A stretch of DNA of 64,000 nt from Salinispora oceanensis (GCF_000383575.1 NZ_KB911579.1:375707-439706), one strand, 5' to 3'; positions 1-9,990 are shown, counted from the first letter of the stretch. Made by a program: numbers and translations. Notes: generated by a model not told the origin, from the sequence alone.

Positions 1-1160
<1,160 letters not shown>

Positions 1161-1164
<4 letters not shown>

Positions 1165-1601
1165 GACTGGGCCTGCCGTTCGCCGGACCCGCCGGTGACC
1201 GGCAGGTCGTTGTGGAAGCAGCTTCGCCGGCCGGTGTGACACGCCGGGCCGACCTGGTCGACATCGACCAGCAGGGCGTCTCCGTCACAGTCGAGGGCGA
1301 CGGCGCGGACGTACTGGTGATGGCCGGAGGTCGCGCCCTTGACCCAGTACTCACCGCGGCTGCGGGACCAGTAGGTGGCCCGGCCGGTGGTCAGCGTCCG
1401 ATGTAGCGCCTCGTCATCCATCCAGGCGAGCATCAGCACCTCGGCGGAGCCGTGCTGGCGGACCACCGCGGCGAGGAGCCCGTCCGACGTCCGGCGCAGT
1501 CGCGCGGCGATGGTCGGGTCCAGGTGGGACGGCCGGGCCGGACCGCCGCTCGGGTCCGAGCCGGGCAGGGCGCCGGGCGACGGCGCGTCAGGTACGGGCA
1601 T
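1161..1601 (-). CDS. hisI: Phosphoribosyl-AMP cyclohydrolase
   Basis: Opens the adenine ring of PR-AMP, the third step of histidine synthesis; the enzyme is a cytoplasmic Zn/Mg dimer. The motifs [38 protein letters not shown] and RRSCF supply the known Cys zinc ligands and Asp magnesium ligands. The ATG at 1601 has GGAG upstream and gives 146 aa; an in-frame GTG at 1661 would add 20 residues but has no visible ribosome site. The stop overlaps trpE by 4 bp. It lies apart from the main his operon, which begins 12 kb away, and shares a divergent intergenic region with an ABC transporter gene. Confidence 0.95.
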
Positions 1602-1670
1602 AGTCACCCATTCTCCGATACCCGACGGGCGGCGGGTAGGGGACCCATATGCCTTGCTCACCCAACAGAA

Positions 1671-1686
1671 TTCAACTACTGTTGAG
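1671..1686. promoter_or_regulatory. Inverted-repeat operator in the ABC exporter promoter
   Basis: TCAAC-TACT-GTTGA is a perfect 5-bp inverted repeat (1672-1685) in an AT-rich stretch just upstream of the 1719 gene, next to TTTAATAAT, a plausible -10 region. A longer CAACAG...CTGTTG pair (1663-1684) surrounds it. It is a likely operator for the TetR regulator encoded third in the same operon; the assignment is inference. Confidence 0.5.
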
Positions 1687-1718
1687 TTTAATAATTGATC
1701 TTTACCCGGAGGTGCGCA

Positions 1719-2456
1719 ATGCAGGACGCCATCGCCCTTCGTGACCTGGTTGTCGACCGGGGCGGGCGACGGGTGCTAACCGGCATCAACGCCACCGTGC
1801 CGTGCGGGACGGTGACGGGCCTGCTCGGGCCGAGCGGCAGCGGAAAGACCACGCTCCTACGGGCACTGGTCGGGGTGCAGGTCGTCACCGCTGGCACGGT
1901 CACCGTCCTGGGCTACCCGGCCGGCGCCCCACAGCTACGCCGCCGGATCGGCTACCTGACCCAGGCGCCGAGCGTCTACGCGGACCTGACCGTCCGGGAG
2001 AACGCCCGCTACTTCGCCGCCCTGCAGGGGCGCGGCTCCGCCCAGGCCGACCAGGCCGTGACCGACGTCGGGCTGCGGGCAGCCGCCGGCCAGTTGGTCG
2101 CCACCCTCTCCGGCGGCCAACGCAGCCGCGCCTCACTGGCCTGCGCGCTGGTCGGCGACCCCGAGCTGCTCGTGCTCGACGAGCCGACCGTCGGTCAGGA
2201 TCCGGTGCTACGAGCGGAACTCTGGGCCCGGTTCCACGCGATGGCCGCCGCCGGCACCACCCTGCTCATCTCCAGCCACGTGATGGACGAGGCCGCCCGC
2301 TGTGACCGACTCCTGCTGATCCGCGAGGGGCGGCTGATCGCGAACGACACCCCAGCAGCGGTACGCGCGGCGACCGGCGTGGACGACCTGGAGGAGGCGT
2401 TCCTACGAATGATCCAGGCAGGCGAGGCCGGCACGGCCGGGCAGGAGGCGTCGTGA
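1719..2456 (+). CDS. ABC transporter ATP-binding protein (ABC-2 exporter type)
   Basis: Nucleotide-binding subunit that powers the permease encoded next. It has a Walker [10 protein letters not shown] near residue 36, a Q-loop near YLTQAP, the signature LSGGQRSR, Walker B LLVLDEPT and a switch His in ISSHVMDEA, so it looks catalytically complete at 245 aa. The start at 1719 is preceded by GGAGG at ideal spacing; a TTG eight codons upstream is less likely. The stop overlaps the GTG of the permease. The operon ends with a TetR regulator, a common arrangement for drug or lipid exporters. The substrate cannot be told. Confidence 0.92.
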   Translation: MQDAIALRDLVVDRGGRRVLTGINATVPCGTVTGLLGPSGSGKTTLLRALVGVQVVTAGTVTVLGYPAGAPQLRRRIGYLTQAPSVYADLTVRENARYFAALQGRGSAQADQAVTDVGLRAAAGQLVATLSGGQRSRASLACALVGDPELLVLDEPTVGQDPVLRAELWARFHAMAAAGTTLLISSHVMDEAARCDRLLLIREGRLIANDTPAAVRAATGVDDLEEAFLRMIQAGEAGTAGQEAS

Positions 2457-3208
2457 ATCCCCGGATCCTCGCCGCCACCACCGGCCGCATCCTGCGCCAA
2501 CTGCGCCATGACCGGCGTACGGTCGCGCTGCTCGTGGTCGTACCCGCGGCGCTCCTCACGGTGGTCTACTACATGTACGTCGACCAGCCGACGCCACCGG
2601 GCCAGCCGGCGCCGTTCGATCGGATCGCGCTGGTGCTGCTGGGGTTCTTCCCCTTCATCATCATGTTCCTGGTGACCAGCATCGCCATGCTGCGCGAACG
2701 CACCAGCGGCACGCTGGAACGGCTACTGACCACCCCGTTGGGTAAACTCGACCTGCTCTTCGGGTACGGCATCGCGTTCGGTCTGGCCGCCGTGGTCCAG
2801 GCGGCGGTCGCAGCCGCCGTGGCCTACTGGCTGTTCGATCTCGACACCGCCGGTAGCAGCGGGCTGGTCATCCTGATCGCGGCGGTCAACGCTGTGCTCG
2901 CCGTCGCGCTCGGGCTCCTCTGCAGCGCCTTCGCCCGGACCGAGTTCCAGGCCGTACAGTTCATGCCGGTCGTGGTCGCCCCGCAGCTGCTGCTCTGCGG
3001 GCTCTTCGTCCCTCGCAACGAGATGGCCGGCTGGCTCCAGGCGGTCAGCGACGTCCTGCCCCTGTCGTACTCGGTCGAGGCGTTGCAGGAAGTCGGCTCA
3101 AGCGCCGAACCCACCGCAACGATGTGGCGCGACCTCGCGATCGTGGCCGGCGCTGCGGTGCTGGCGCTGGTACTCGCCGCCGCCACCCTGCGCCGACGCA
3201 GCGGCTGA
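2453..3208 (+). CDS. ABC-2 family transporter permease
   Basis: Membrane subunit partner of the preceding ATPase. The 251 aa show an N-terminal TM segment (ALLVVVPAALLTVVYYM) followed by about five more hydrophobic segments, and the ABC-2 landmark LRERTSGTLERLLTTPL before a long helical pair. PxxxLCGLFVPRNEM followed by LPLSYSVEAL near the C-terminus is also typical of ABC-2 DrrB-like permeases. The GTG start overlaps the upstream stop (GTGA). A TetR gene follows after 30 bp. Probably exports a hydrophobic compound; the substrate is unknown. Confidence 0.9.
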   Translation: MNPRILAATTGRILRQLRHDRRTVALLVVVPAALLTVVYYMYVDQPTPPGQPAPFDRIALVLLGFFPFIIMFLVTSIAMLRERTSGTLERLLTTPLGKLDLLFGYGIAFGLAAVVQAAVAAAVAYWLFDLDTAGSSGLVILIAAVNAVLAVALGLLCSAFARTEFQAVQFMPVVVAPQLLLCGLFVPRNEMAGWLQAVSDVLPLSYSVEALQEVGSSAEPTATMWRDLAIVAGAAVLALVLAAATLRRRSG

Positions 3209-3238
3209 CCCGGCGACGGCACCGAACGGAAGGCGACG

Positions 3239-3835
3239 ATGGTACGGCGGATCGGACGGCGACCCGGCAACCCGGACACCGGGGCGACGATCCTCGCGGC
3301 GGCCCGGGCCACCTTCGCCGAGCGGGGGTTCGACAAAGCCTCCATCCGTGCCATCGCCGCCACCGCCGGCGTGGACCCGGCGCTGGTGCACCACTACTTC
3401 GGCACTAAGGACAAGCTCTTCCTCGCCGCGATGAACGCCCCGGCCGACCCGGCCGAGGTGGTGCCGACGGTGCTCGCCGGGGACCCCGACCAGATCGGGG
3501 AACGGCTGGTCCGCGCCTTCCTCGGCATCTGGGACTCCCCCGCCGGCACCCCCGCGGTGGCGCTGCTGCGCTCGGCGGTCAGCAACGAGTGGACCGCTCG
3601 GCTGCTGCGCGAATTCCTCACCACACAGGTGCTGCGCCCGGTCCTCGACCACCTCGACGTGGATCCGGCGCAGGCACCGCTCCGCGGGGCGCTGGTGGCC
3701 AGCCAACTCTTCGGCCTGGCGATGGCACGCCACGTGCTCCGGCTCGAGCCCATCGCCAGCGCTGCCCCCGAAACACTCATCGGCTCCGTCGGCCCCACCA
3801 TGCAGCGCTATCTCACCGCCCCGCTGGAGGGCTAG
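3239..3835 (+). CDS. TetR/AcrR family transcriptional regulator
   Basis: 198 aa with an N-terminal helix-turn-helix: TILAAARATFAERGFDKAS then IRAIAATAGVDPALVHHYFGTKDKLF, the canonical TetR DNA-binding signature. The C-terminal ligand-binding region resembles the TetR_C family with FLGIWDSP and ALLRSAVSNE. It is co-oriented with and 30 bp downstream of the ABC-2 permease, preceded by GGAAGGCGACG before ATG. It most likely represses its own operon through the inverted repeat at 1672-1685, with induction by the transported compound; that link is inference. Confidence 0.92.
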   Translation: MVRRIGRRPGNPDTGATILAAARATFAERGFDKASIRAIAATAGVDPALVHHYFGTKDKLFLAAMNAPADPAEVVPTVLAGDPDQIGERLVRAFLGIWDSPAGTPAVALLRSAVSNEWTARLLREFLTTQVLRPVLDHLDVDPAQAPLRGALVASQLFGLAMARHVLRLEPIASAAPETLIGSVGPTMQRYLTAPLEG

Positions 3836-3865
3836 CCACCCCGGCGGCGGAGCTGAGTCGCCCCG

Positions 3866-3931
3866 CCGGAGGGCTGAGGGCCGGCGTGCCCCCCGCCGGA
3901 GGGCTGAGGGTCGACACCGGAGGGCTGAGGG
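3866..3931 (+). repeat. Three copies of a 15-bp GC-rich repeat between convergent genes
   Basis: CCGGAGGGCTGAGGG occurs exactly at 3866-3880, 3896-3910 and 3917-3931, with degenerate relatives at the end of the TetR gene (CTGGAGGGCTAG) and at about 3845. It fills the gap between the convergent TetR gene and the ABC exporter gene. No function is evident; it could have arisen by slippage. Confidence 0.7.
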
Positions 3932-3950
3932 TCGACGCGGCCCGCCGCAG

Positions 3951-5732
3951 TCACCGGGTCTGCTCCAGCCACGAGGCGTAGAGCTGCCCGTAAACCGACT
4001 CGGCGTCGCTGACCAGTTCCTCGTGCGCGCCCCGCTGCACGATCCGCCCTCGATCCACCACGATCACCTCGTCGGCGGCCTGCGCCGTGGAGAGCCGGTG
4101 CGCGATGGCGAGCGTTGTCCGGCCCCGGGTCACCGCATCCAAGGTGTGTTGCAGACGCACCTCGGTCGCCGGATCGACCGCGCTGGTCGCCTCGTCGAGC
4201 ACCAGCAGATCCGGGTCGGCGACGTACGCGCGGGCGAGCGCGACCAACTGCCGCTCGCCCACACTCAACGCCTCACCGCGCTCCCCCACCGCGGTGTTCA
4301 GGCCCGCCGGGAGGCCATCCAGCCAGTCCGCCAGCCCCAGCTCCACGAAGGTGGCGGTGAGCTGCTCGTCAGTGAGGTCCGGCCGGGCGAAGCGAACATT
4401 CTCCGCGACCGTGGCGTCGAAGAGGAAGCCGTCCTGCGGGACCATCACCACCCGCGAACGCAGCGAGCCGAAACGCACCTCCCGCAACGGCACCCCGGAG
4501 AGCAGCACGTCCCCCTCGGTCGGATCCATCAGCCGGGTGAGCAGCTTCGCGAACGTCGTCTTCCCGCTGCCGGTCTCGCCGACCACCGCCACCCGGCTCT
4601 TCGCCGGAATCTCCACCGAGATGTCGTGCAGCACCGGTGCGCCGCCCGGATAGGCGAAGCCCACCCCGACGAAGCGGATGTCCAGCGGACCCGGTGGAAG
4701 CTCCCGCCCCGACTCGCCCGGGTCCGCGACATCCGGCTCGACATCCAACACGTCGAGCACCCGTCGCCAGCCGGCGATCGCGTTCTGCGCCTCGTTGAGC
4801 ACCTCGGTGGCGATCTGTACCGGCTGCACGAAGAGGGTCACCAGGAACAGGAACGCGGTCACCTCACCGATGCTCAACGTACGGTCAGCGCCGAGCAGCA
4901 CTCCCAGCACCACCACGCCGGCCAACGCCAACCCGGCCGCGATCTCCCCAACCGAGCTACCCAGGACGCTGATCCGGATAGCCCGTTGCTGAGCTCGCCG
5001 CTGGTTGTCGATCGCCTCGTCGAGCCGGCGCGCGGTGCGCCCGGAGATGCCGTACGCCCGGATCACCGACGCGCCCACCACGCTCTCGGCGATCGCACCG
5101 AGCAGCGCGCCGGTGCGCTCCCGCACCACCCCGTACGCGCCGGCGAGCCGCCGTTGGAGCAGTCGGATCACGAACACCGCCGGGCCGAACGCCGCGTACA
5201 CCACCAGGGTCAGCTGCCAGGAGTACGCGAGCATGACCGCTGTGGTGACCACCAGCTGACCGAGGTTGATCAGCAGGATCACACCGCCCCACTGGAGGAA
5301 CTGGGTGATCTGGTCAACGTCACTGGTCACCCGGGACACCAAGGACCCACGTCGCTCGGACTGCTGGTGCAGCATCGACAGGTCGTGGACGTGTCGGAAG
5401 GCGCGAATCCGCACGTTGGAGAGGGCGGTCTCGCTGACGGTGAACAACCGCCGCATCATGAGGTAGCCGCAGGTCGTGGTCACCACGAGCACCGCCGTGG
5501 TGACGGTCACCACCGTCCAGACCACATTCAGACGGAGGCCGCCGGCAATGCCATTGTCGATGCCCTGCTGCACCGCCACCGGCACGGCCGCCCGACCAAC
5601 CATGTAGACCAGCGCCAGGCCGAGCGTGCCCGCCAACCCGACCCGCAGCTCCGGGGAGAGCGCCAAGCCCCGCCGCAGCGTCCGCCAGGTCGACTCAGCC
5701 GCCGCCTCCGAAGCCATGGTGCTACTACTCAC
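3951..5732 (-). CDS. ABC exporter half-transporter with catalytic nucleotide site
   Basis: Half-size type IV exporter, 593 aa: an N-terminal six-helix membrane domain (about residues 30-310) then a nucleotide-binding domain with Walker A GETGSGKTT, Walker B LLVLDEATSAVDP and switch His in AIAHRLST. Its signature is LSVGE rather than LSGGQ. The partner gene upstream has a canonical signature but a degenerate Walker B and H-loop, so the pair fits an asymmetric heterodimer. GTG at 5732 is chosen because AAAGGTGG precedes it; an ATG 15 bp downstream is possible, and longer starts lie in repeat DNA. Substrate unknown. Confidence 0.92.
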   Translation of the reverse strand: MSSSTMASEAAAESTWRTLRRGLALSPELRVGLAGTLGLALVYMVGRAAVPVAVQQGIDNGIAGGLRLNVVWTVVTVTTAVLVVTTTCGYLMMRRLFTVSETALSNVRIRAFRHVHDLSMLHQQSERRGSLVSRVTSDVDQITQFLQWGGVILLINLGQLVVTTAVMLAYSWQLTLVVYAAFGPAVFVIRLLQRRLAGAYGVVRERTGALLGAIAESVVGASVIRAYGISGRTARRLDEAIDNQRRAQQRAIRISVLGSSVGEIAAGLALAGVVVLGVLLGADRTLSIGEVTAFLFLVTLFVQPVQIATEVLNEAQNAIAGWRRVLDVLDVEPDVADPGESGRELPPGPLDIRFVGVGFAYPGGAPVLHDISVEIPAKSRVAVVGETGSGKTTFAKLLTRLMDPTEGDVLLSGVPLREVRFGSLRSRVVMVPQDGFLFDATVAENVRFARPDLTDEQLTATFVELGLADWLDGLPAGLNTAVGERGEALSVGERQLVALARAYVADPDLLVLDEATSAVDPATEVRLQHTLDAVTRGRTTLAIAHRLSTAQAADEVIVVDRGRIVQRGAHEELVSDAESVYGQLYASWLEQTR

Positions 5733-5744
5733 TGGTCCACCTTT

Positions 5745-5966
5745 CGCTCGCGACTGCGGGGCTCGCAAGCTCACTCCTCGCACTCACCAGTCCCCCCCTC
5801 CGCTCGCGACTGCGGGGCTCGCAAGCTCACTCCTCGCACTCACCAGTCCCCCCCTCCGCTCGCGACTGCGGGGCTCGCAAGCTCACTCCTCGCACTCACC
5901 AGTCCCCCCTCCGCTCGCGACTGCGGGGCTCGCAAGCTCACTCCTCGCACTCACCGGTCCACCTCC
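5745..5966. repeat. Four tandem copies of a 56-bp element between two ABC exporter genes
   Basis: Units begin with CGCTCGCGACTGCGGGGCTC at 5745, 5801, 5857 and 5912 (spacings 56, 56, 55; the last differs by one C in the CCCCCC run). The first and last units are bordered by near-identical ACTGGTCCACCT and ACCGGTCCACCT. The TGA stop of the upstream ABC gene (5951-5953) and the ribosome site of the downstream gene lie in the flanks. The unit contains short inverted repeats (GCTCGCGAC and related). From memory, this resembles dispersed intergenic repeats of Micromonosporaceae; that could not be checked here. Confidence 0.9.
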
Positions 5967-7828
5967 AGTTCGAGGCCGGTTGTCAGCGGCGGCGGGACCT
6001 CGTCGTACCCCTGCTGCTGGGCCTGCTCCGCATCGGCCTGCTCGTAGGCGGTGACCAGATCGGCGTAGCCGGGCACGGTGGCGAGCAGGTCGGTGTGCGT
6101 GCCCCGGGCTACCACCCGCCCGTGCTCCAGGTAGACCACCTCGTCGGCGAGGGCGATGGTCGCCCGCCGGTAGGCGACCACAAGAATCGACGTCGCCGTC
6201 TTCCCCGGCTCCACGGCGCGCAGCCCGGCCAGGATCGCCGCCTCCACCCGCGGATCGACCGCGCTGGTCGCGTCATCCAGCACCAACAGGCGCGGCCGAC
6301 CGACGAGGGCTCGGGCCAGGGTGAGCCGCTGCCGCTGCCCCCCGGACAGCGACGTACCCCGCTCACCGACCCGGGTATCCAGGCCGTCCGGGAGAGCGGC
6401 GACGAAGCCATCCGCCCCCGCCAACCGCAGCGCCGCCCAGACCTGTTCATCACCGAGACCGGGCCGATCCAGGGTGATATTCGCCCGCACCGAATCGTCA
6501 AAGACGAACGGCACCTGCGCCACGAGCGCGACCGTACGGGCCAGCGAGTCCGCGGTGAGGTCGCGAACGTCCACCCCGTCCACCTCAACGGCGCCCGCAC
6601 GTGGATCAACCAGCCGAACAGCGAGCGAGGTAATGGTGGACTTCCCCGCACCGGTCGACCCGACCAGGGCGACGGTCCGCCCCGCCGGCACCGTGAAACC
6701 GACCTCACCCAGCACCTCGGCGCCGGGCAGGTGCGCCTCGGCCGGCTCGTACGCGAAGTGGACGTCGCGGAAGGTGAGCGTTGCCGGACCGGCGTCGTCG
6801 CGGTCAGGCGCCACCGGGCCGTACGGCATCTTGCCGGTGGCATCGAGTACCCGCCGGACCCGTTCCCAGCCGGCGACGCTGCGCGGCAACTCGGCCAGGA
6901 CCCAGCCGATCGCGCGGACCGGGAACGCCAGCACGGTGAAGAGGAACGCGACGCTGACCAGTTCGGCCACGCTGATCGCGCCCTGCCGCAACCGAAGGGT
7001 GCCGACCACCAGTACGGCGAGCGTCCCAAGCCCGGGCAGGGTCTCCAGCATGGGGTCGAAAACGCCGCGCAGCCGCCCCACGGACACCAGCGCGTCCCGT
7101 AGTTCGCGGGCACGCGCAGCGAACCGCTCGGTCTCCTGCGCCTCCCGGCCCATCGTCTTGACCACCAGCGCGCCGTCAAAGCTCTCGTGGGCGATGCCGC
7201 TGACCTCAGCCCGCAGCCGCTGGGCCCGGGCCTGGCGGGGGGCCATCCGGCGGGAGTAGACGACGTTGAGCGCGAAGAGCGCCGGGAAGACACCCAACCC
7301 GACCAGGGCGAGCGCCCAGTCGGTGACGAAGAGCGAGATCACCGCACCGACCAGCATCACCAGGGTGCCCACGGCGAAGGGCAGCGGGGCCACCGGATGC
7401 CAGGCGGCCTCGACATCGGAGTTCGCGTTGGACAGCAGGGTGCCGGTGGCGTTGCGCTGGTGCCAGGAGAGCGGTAGGTCGAGGTACCGGCGGGTGACCC
7501 GACGGCGGTAGGCGGCCTGGAGCCGAAACTGCATGTAGCCGGCACCGAGCCGACGGCCGAGGATGGCAACCACCCGCAGCACGCTGAGCCCGAATAGCGC
7601 GGCGGCGGCCAGGGCGAGCGCAGCGGTGGGCACCGAACCTTCGGCGACCGCCGGCACCACCACGTCGCCGACCACCGCGCCCACCACGAATGCGCTGCTG
7701 ACGACCAGCAAGCCGAAGAGCACACTGGAGCTCGCCGCGACCGCGAAGATCCTGGGTTGTTCCCGAATCGCCTGGCCGAGGACGGCCAACCCTCGCCAGA
7801 GCACGTCCCGACTTGTTCCGCTCGCCAC
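5951..7828 (-). CDS. ABC exporter half-transporter with degenerate nucleotide site
   Basis: 625 aa half-transporter, first gene of the pair. The membrane domain (about residues 20-320) is followed by a nucleotide-binding domain with Walker A GSTGAGKST and a full LSGGQRQR signature. The Walker B reads LLVLDDATSAVDP, so the catalytic Glu is Asp, and the H-loop reads VVAYRRAT, with Tyr for the switch His. Both changes are typical of the non-hydrolysing site in heterodimeric exporters. The partner is the next gene, separated by the 56-bp repeats. The family exports drugs, lipids or peptides; the substrate here is not deducible. Confidence 0.92.
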   Translation of the reverse strand: MASGTSRDVLWRGLAVLGQAIREQPRIFAVAASSSVLFGLLVVSSAFVVGAVVGDVVVPAVAEGSVPTAALALAAAALFGLSVLRVVAILGRRLGAGYMQFRLQAAYRRRVTRRYLDLPLSWHQRNATGTLLSNANSDVEAAWHPVAPLPFAVGTLVMLVGAVISLFVTDWALALVGLGVFPALFALNVVYSRRMAPRQARAQRLRAEVSGIAHESFDGALVVKTMGREAQETERFAARARELRDALVSVGRLRGVFDPMLETLPGLGTLAVLVVGTLRLRQGAISVAELVSVAFLFTVLAFPVRAIGWVLAELPRSVAGWERVRRVLDATGKMPYGPVAPDRDDAGPATLTFRDVHFAYEPAEAHLPGAEVLGEVGFTVPAGRTVALVGSTGAGKSTITSLAVRLVDPRAGAVEVDGVDVRDLTADSLARTVALVAQVPFVFDDSVRANITLDRPGLGDEQVWAALRLAGADGFVAALPDGLDTRVGERGTSLSGGQRQRLTLARALVGRPRLLVLDDATSAVDPRVEAAILAGLRAVEPGKTATSILVVAYRRATIALADEVVYLEHGRVVARGTHTDLLATVPGYADLVTAYEQADAEQAQQQGYDEVPPPLTTGLELEVDR

Positions 7829-7945
7829 GTTCTCCCCCGCCGTAAGTTGCCGCTGTCTCCCCCATCCTTACCTGCCGGAGCCAGGTCCGACGACTCGGAG
7901 GCCATTCTCATGCAGCGCGACCGAGGCATTCGGACGTGATGGGCC

Positions 7946-7951
7946 TACCAT
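7946..7951 (+). promoter_or_regulatory. Probable leaderless -10 box for the 7958 gene
   Basis: TACCAT ends 6 nt before ATG 7958, the spacing expected when transcription starts at or next to the start codon. The intervening CAAGGG could also act as a weak ribosome site. No good -35 is visible. Confidence 0.4.
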
Positions 7952-7957
7952 CAAGGG

Positions 7958-8587
7958 ATGCCGAAGTACGCCCGTTCGGAGCGGGAAGCACTCGCCGAGC
8001 TGATGCAGACGCTGGGCCCGGACGCACCGACCCTCAACACGGGTTGGACCACCCGAGACCTCGCCGCCCACCTGGTGCTTCGGGAACGCCGCCCGGATGC
8101 CGCCGGGGGCATTCTGTTACCACCGCTACGCAGGTACGCCGAGGGGGTCCGCCGACAGCTCGCCGCCCGCCCCTGGGAGCGGCTGATCGACCAGGTACGT
8201 CGGCCACCGGTATGGAGCCCGATCAGCAATCCGCTGCTCGACGAGGCGGCCAACACGATGGAGTTCTTCATCCACCACGAGGACGTTCGCCGGGCACAAG
8301 CCGACTGGCAGCCCCGCGATCTGCCGGCGAGGCTGCAACAGGCGCTGTGGCAGCGGGCAAGCGGGCTAGCCCGGCTGACGCTGCGCCGCTTCCCAGCCGA
8401 GGTGCTGGTCCAAGCCCCGGGGTACGGGCAGCGAGCCGCCGGTCGGGGCGGCGAGCAGCTCCGGTTGGTGGGTGCCCCCGGTGAGTTGGTGCTCTTCCTG
8501 AGCGGACGGCAACGGGCGGCGCGGGTGCAGATCGACGGCCCGGCGGGCCCGGCGGACCGACTGCGCGACGCCCAGTTGGGGCTGTGA
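7958..8587 (+). CDS. TIGR03085-type metal-binding protein (DinB/maleylpyruvate isomerase-like fold)
   Basis: 209 aa. The N-terminus RSEREALAELMQTLGPDAPTL followed by GWTTRDLAAHLVLRE matches the actinobacterial family annotated as TIGR03085 metal-binding, part of the DinB-like helical bundle superfamily that uses His residues for a metal. The HLVLRE, NTMEFFIHHEDVRRAQ and late LFLSGR segments are in the expected order. It may be a mycothiol-dependent enzyme relative, but no reaction is assigned to this subfamily. It is monocistronic and diverges from the ABC exporter genes. Convergent with the LtrA-like gene after a 95-bp gap with no clear terminator. Confidence 0.8.
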   Translation: MPKYARSEREALAELMQTLGPDAPTLNTGWTTRDLAAHLVLRERRPDAAGGILLPPLRRYAEGVRRQLAARPWERLIDQVRRPPVWSPISNPLLDEAANTMEFFIHHEDVRRAQADWQPRDLPARLQQALWQRASGLARLTLRRFPAEVLVQAPGYGQRAAGRGGEQLRLVGAPGELVLFLSGRQRAARVQIDGPAGPADRLRDAQLGL

Positions 8588-8682
8588 AACGCCCGCAGGT
8601 TCGAAAAGTTCCGCCGCACAGCCGCACCTGACCCGGTCGGACCGCGACATTCCGCCCTTCCGGGCTGGCGATACGGGAGTGG

Positions 8683-9990
8683 TCACAGGTTCCGGCCGCG
8701 CCACTCATCCTGCTTGGCCTCGGTCGCCAGCTGTTCTCGCAACGCCGTCTCCCGGATCTGATGCCGGTTCGACGCGTCCACGACGTACTGCACGATCAAC
8801 AGCAACAGGCACACCGCCGACAGCAACACCAGGGCGAGCAGACCCGGCAGCCGGTGGGACAACGGAATCAGCGGGAGGAGCAGCGCGACCGCGGTGACCG
8901 GCGGCCAGCGGAGTTTGCGGGGTGCCACGGCGCCCAACGCGATCAGGGTGACCAGGTAAATGATCACACCGCCGTAGAGGCTCAGCGCCTCGATGACCGG
9001 CAGGGGCACCCCCCAGGCCGGCGTCTGCGGATCCGCCAGGTCATGCAGCAGCCGCTTCAGGGCTAGGGCGAACAGGATGATCCCCGCCACCAGCGGCAGA
9101 TGTAGGTAGGTGTAGGCGTAGCGGGCTAGTCTGCGCCGTGCGTCCGGGTCCTGGGTCCGGTACAGGGCGTGCTCCATCCCGACCGCGAGACTGTCGAAGT
9201 ACGCCCACCACAGCACGGCGATAATGGCGATACCCACCACCGCCGCCAGCACGACCGGCGCGGTCAACGGCAGGCGATCGGCGGCCAGGTTCGGTCCGAG
9301 CCCCAACGAAATGATCGACTCCCCCAAAGCGATCAACACGATCAGGCCGTACCGCTCCGCCCAGTGCGCGGCAGAGGTCACCGTCCCCCGCACACCCAGG
9401 CCGGCGCCGTACTCGACAACGATCGCGGCGATCCAGAATGTGAGCCGGAGCAGCCGCTCGGCATCCCCCTCGGCGAGGTGCTGCGGCACCAGCGCAGCGG
9501 CGACCAACAGGGCGGTGGCGGTCAGCGCCGGCGCGAGCAGCAGCAGCCAGCGCCGACGCAATTTCGGGTTTGACCGCGCCACCCAGCCGAAGACACCCAC
9601 CTGGAGCAGCCGCACGAGGCAGTAGCAGGCCGCGAAGAGCAATGGACCGGCCAGGCCCTCGGGCATCGCCACAAACGCCGACGGGCTACTCAGCGCGAGT
9701 ACGAAGACCGCGGCCGTGGTAACGAACCCGACCAGCGGGACGCTGCCCTGATCAACGCGGACCACGTTGCCGAGGGCGGCGAAACCCACCCAGCACCACC
9801 AGAGCAATGCCAGCACCAGCAGTGACCGCAGGAGGACGGGCACGCTGAGGTCGGTGGCGGCCAGCTCGGTGACGTTCAGAAACGCGAATACGAAGACCAG
9901 ATCGTAGAAGAGCTCGAGCCGCGTGGTTCGGGAGCCGGGCGCTCCCGGCCGAACCGCCGGCGACCAGCGGACCCGGTTCTCGCGCTCCAC
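8683..9990 (-). CDS. Low temperature requirement protein A (LtrA) family membrane protein
   Basis: 435 aa with about ten to twelve predicted membrane segments. It carries the family hallmark LELFYDLVFVFA near residue 25, and later ALGESIISLG, the second conserved LtrA motif. Named after a Listeria gene needed for growth in the cold, but its biochemical role is unknown. Starts with GTG at 9990 (GTG GAG CGC). The C-terminal tail after the last TM is charged (REQLATEAKQDEW). Stands alone between a convergent neighbour and a co-oriented regulator gene, so it is probably its own transcript. Confidence 0.88.
   Translation of the reverse strand: MERENRVRWSPAVRPGAPGSRTTRLELFYDLVFVFAFLNVTELAATDLSVPVLLRSLLVLALLWWCWVGFAALGNVVRVDQGSVPLVGFVTTAAVFVLALSSPSAFVAMPEGLAGPLLFAACYCLVRLLQVGVFGWVARSNPKLRRRWLLLLAPALTATALLVAAALVPQHLAEGDAERLLRLTFWIAAIVVEYGAGLGVRGTVTSAAHWAERYGLIVLIALGESIISLGLGPNLAADRLPLTAPVVLAAVVGIAIIAVLWWAYFDSLAVGMEHALYRTQDPDARRRLARYAYTYLHLPLVAGIILFALALKRLLHDLADPQTPAWGVPLPVIEALSLYGGVIIYLVTLIALGAVAPRKLRWPPVTAVALLLPLIPLSHRLPGLLALVLLSAVCLLLLIVQYVVDASNRHQIRETALREQLATEAKQDEWRGRNL

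Noticed and set aside
5745..5966. CRISPR array
   Set aside because: Units are direct tandem copies without unique spacers.
4023..6047. 674-aa plus-strand open frame over the ABC exporter genes
   Set aside because: It is the mirror of the two minus-strand exporter genes and the tandem repeat; no ribosome site and composition is rich in His, Arg and Pro without domain motifs.
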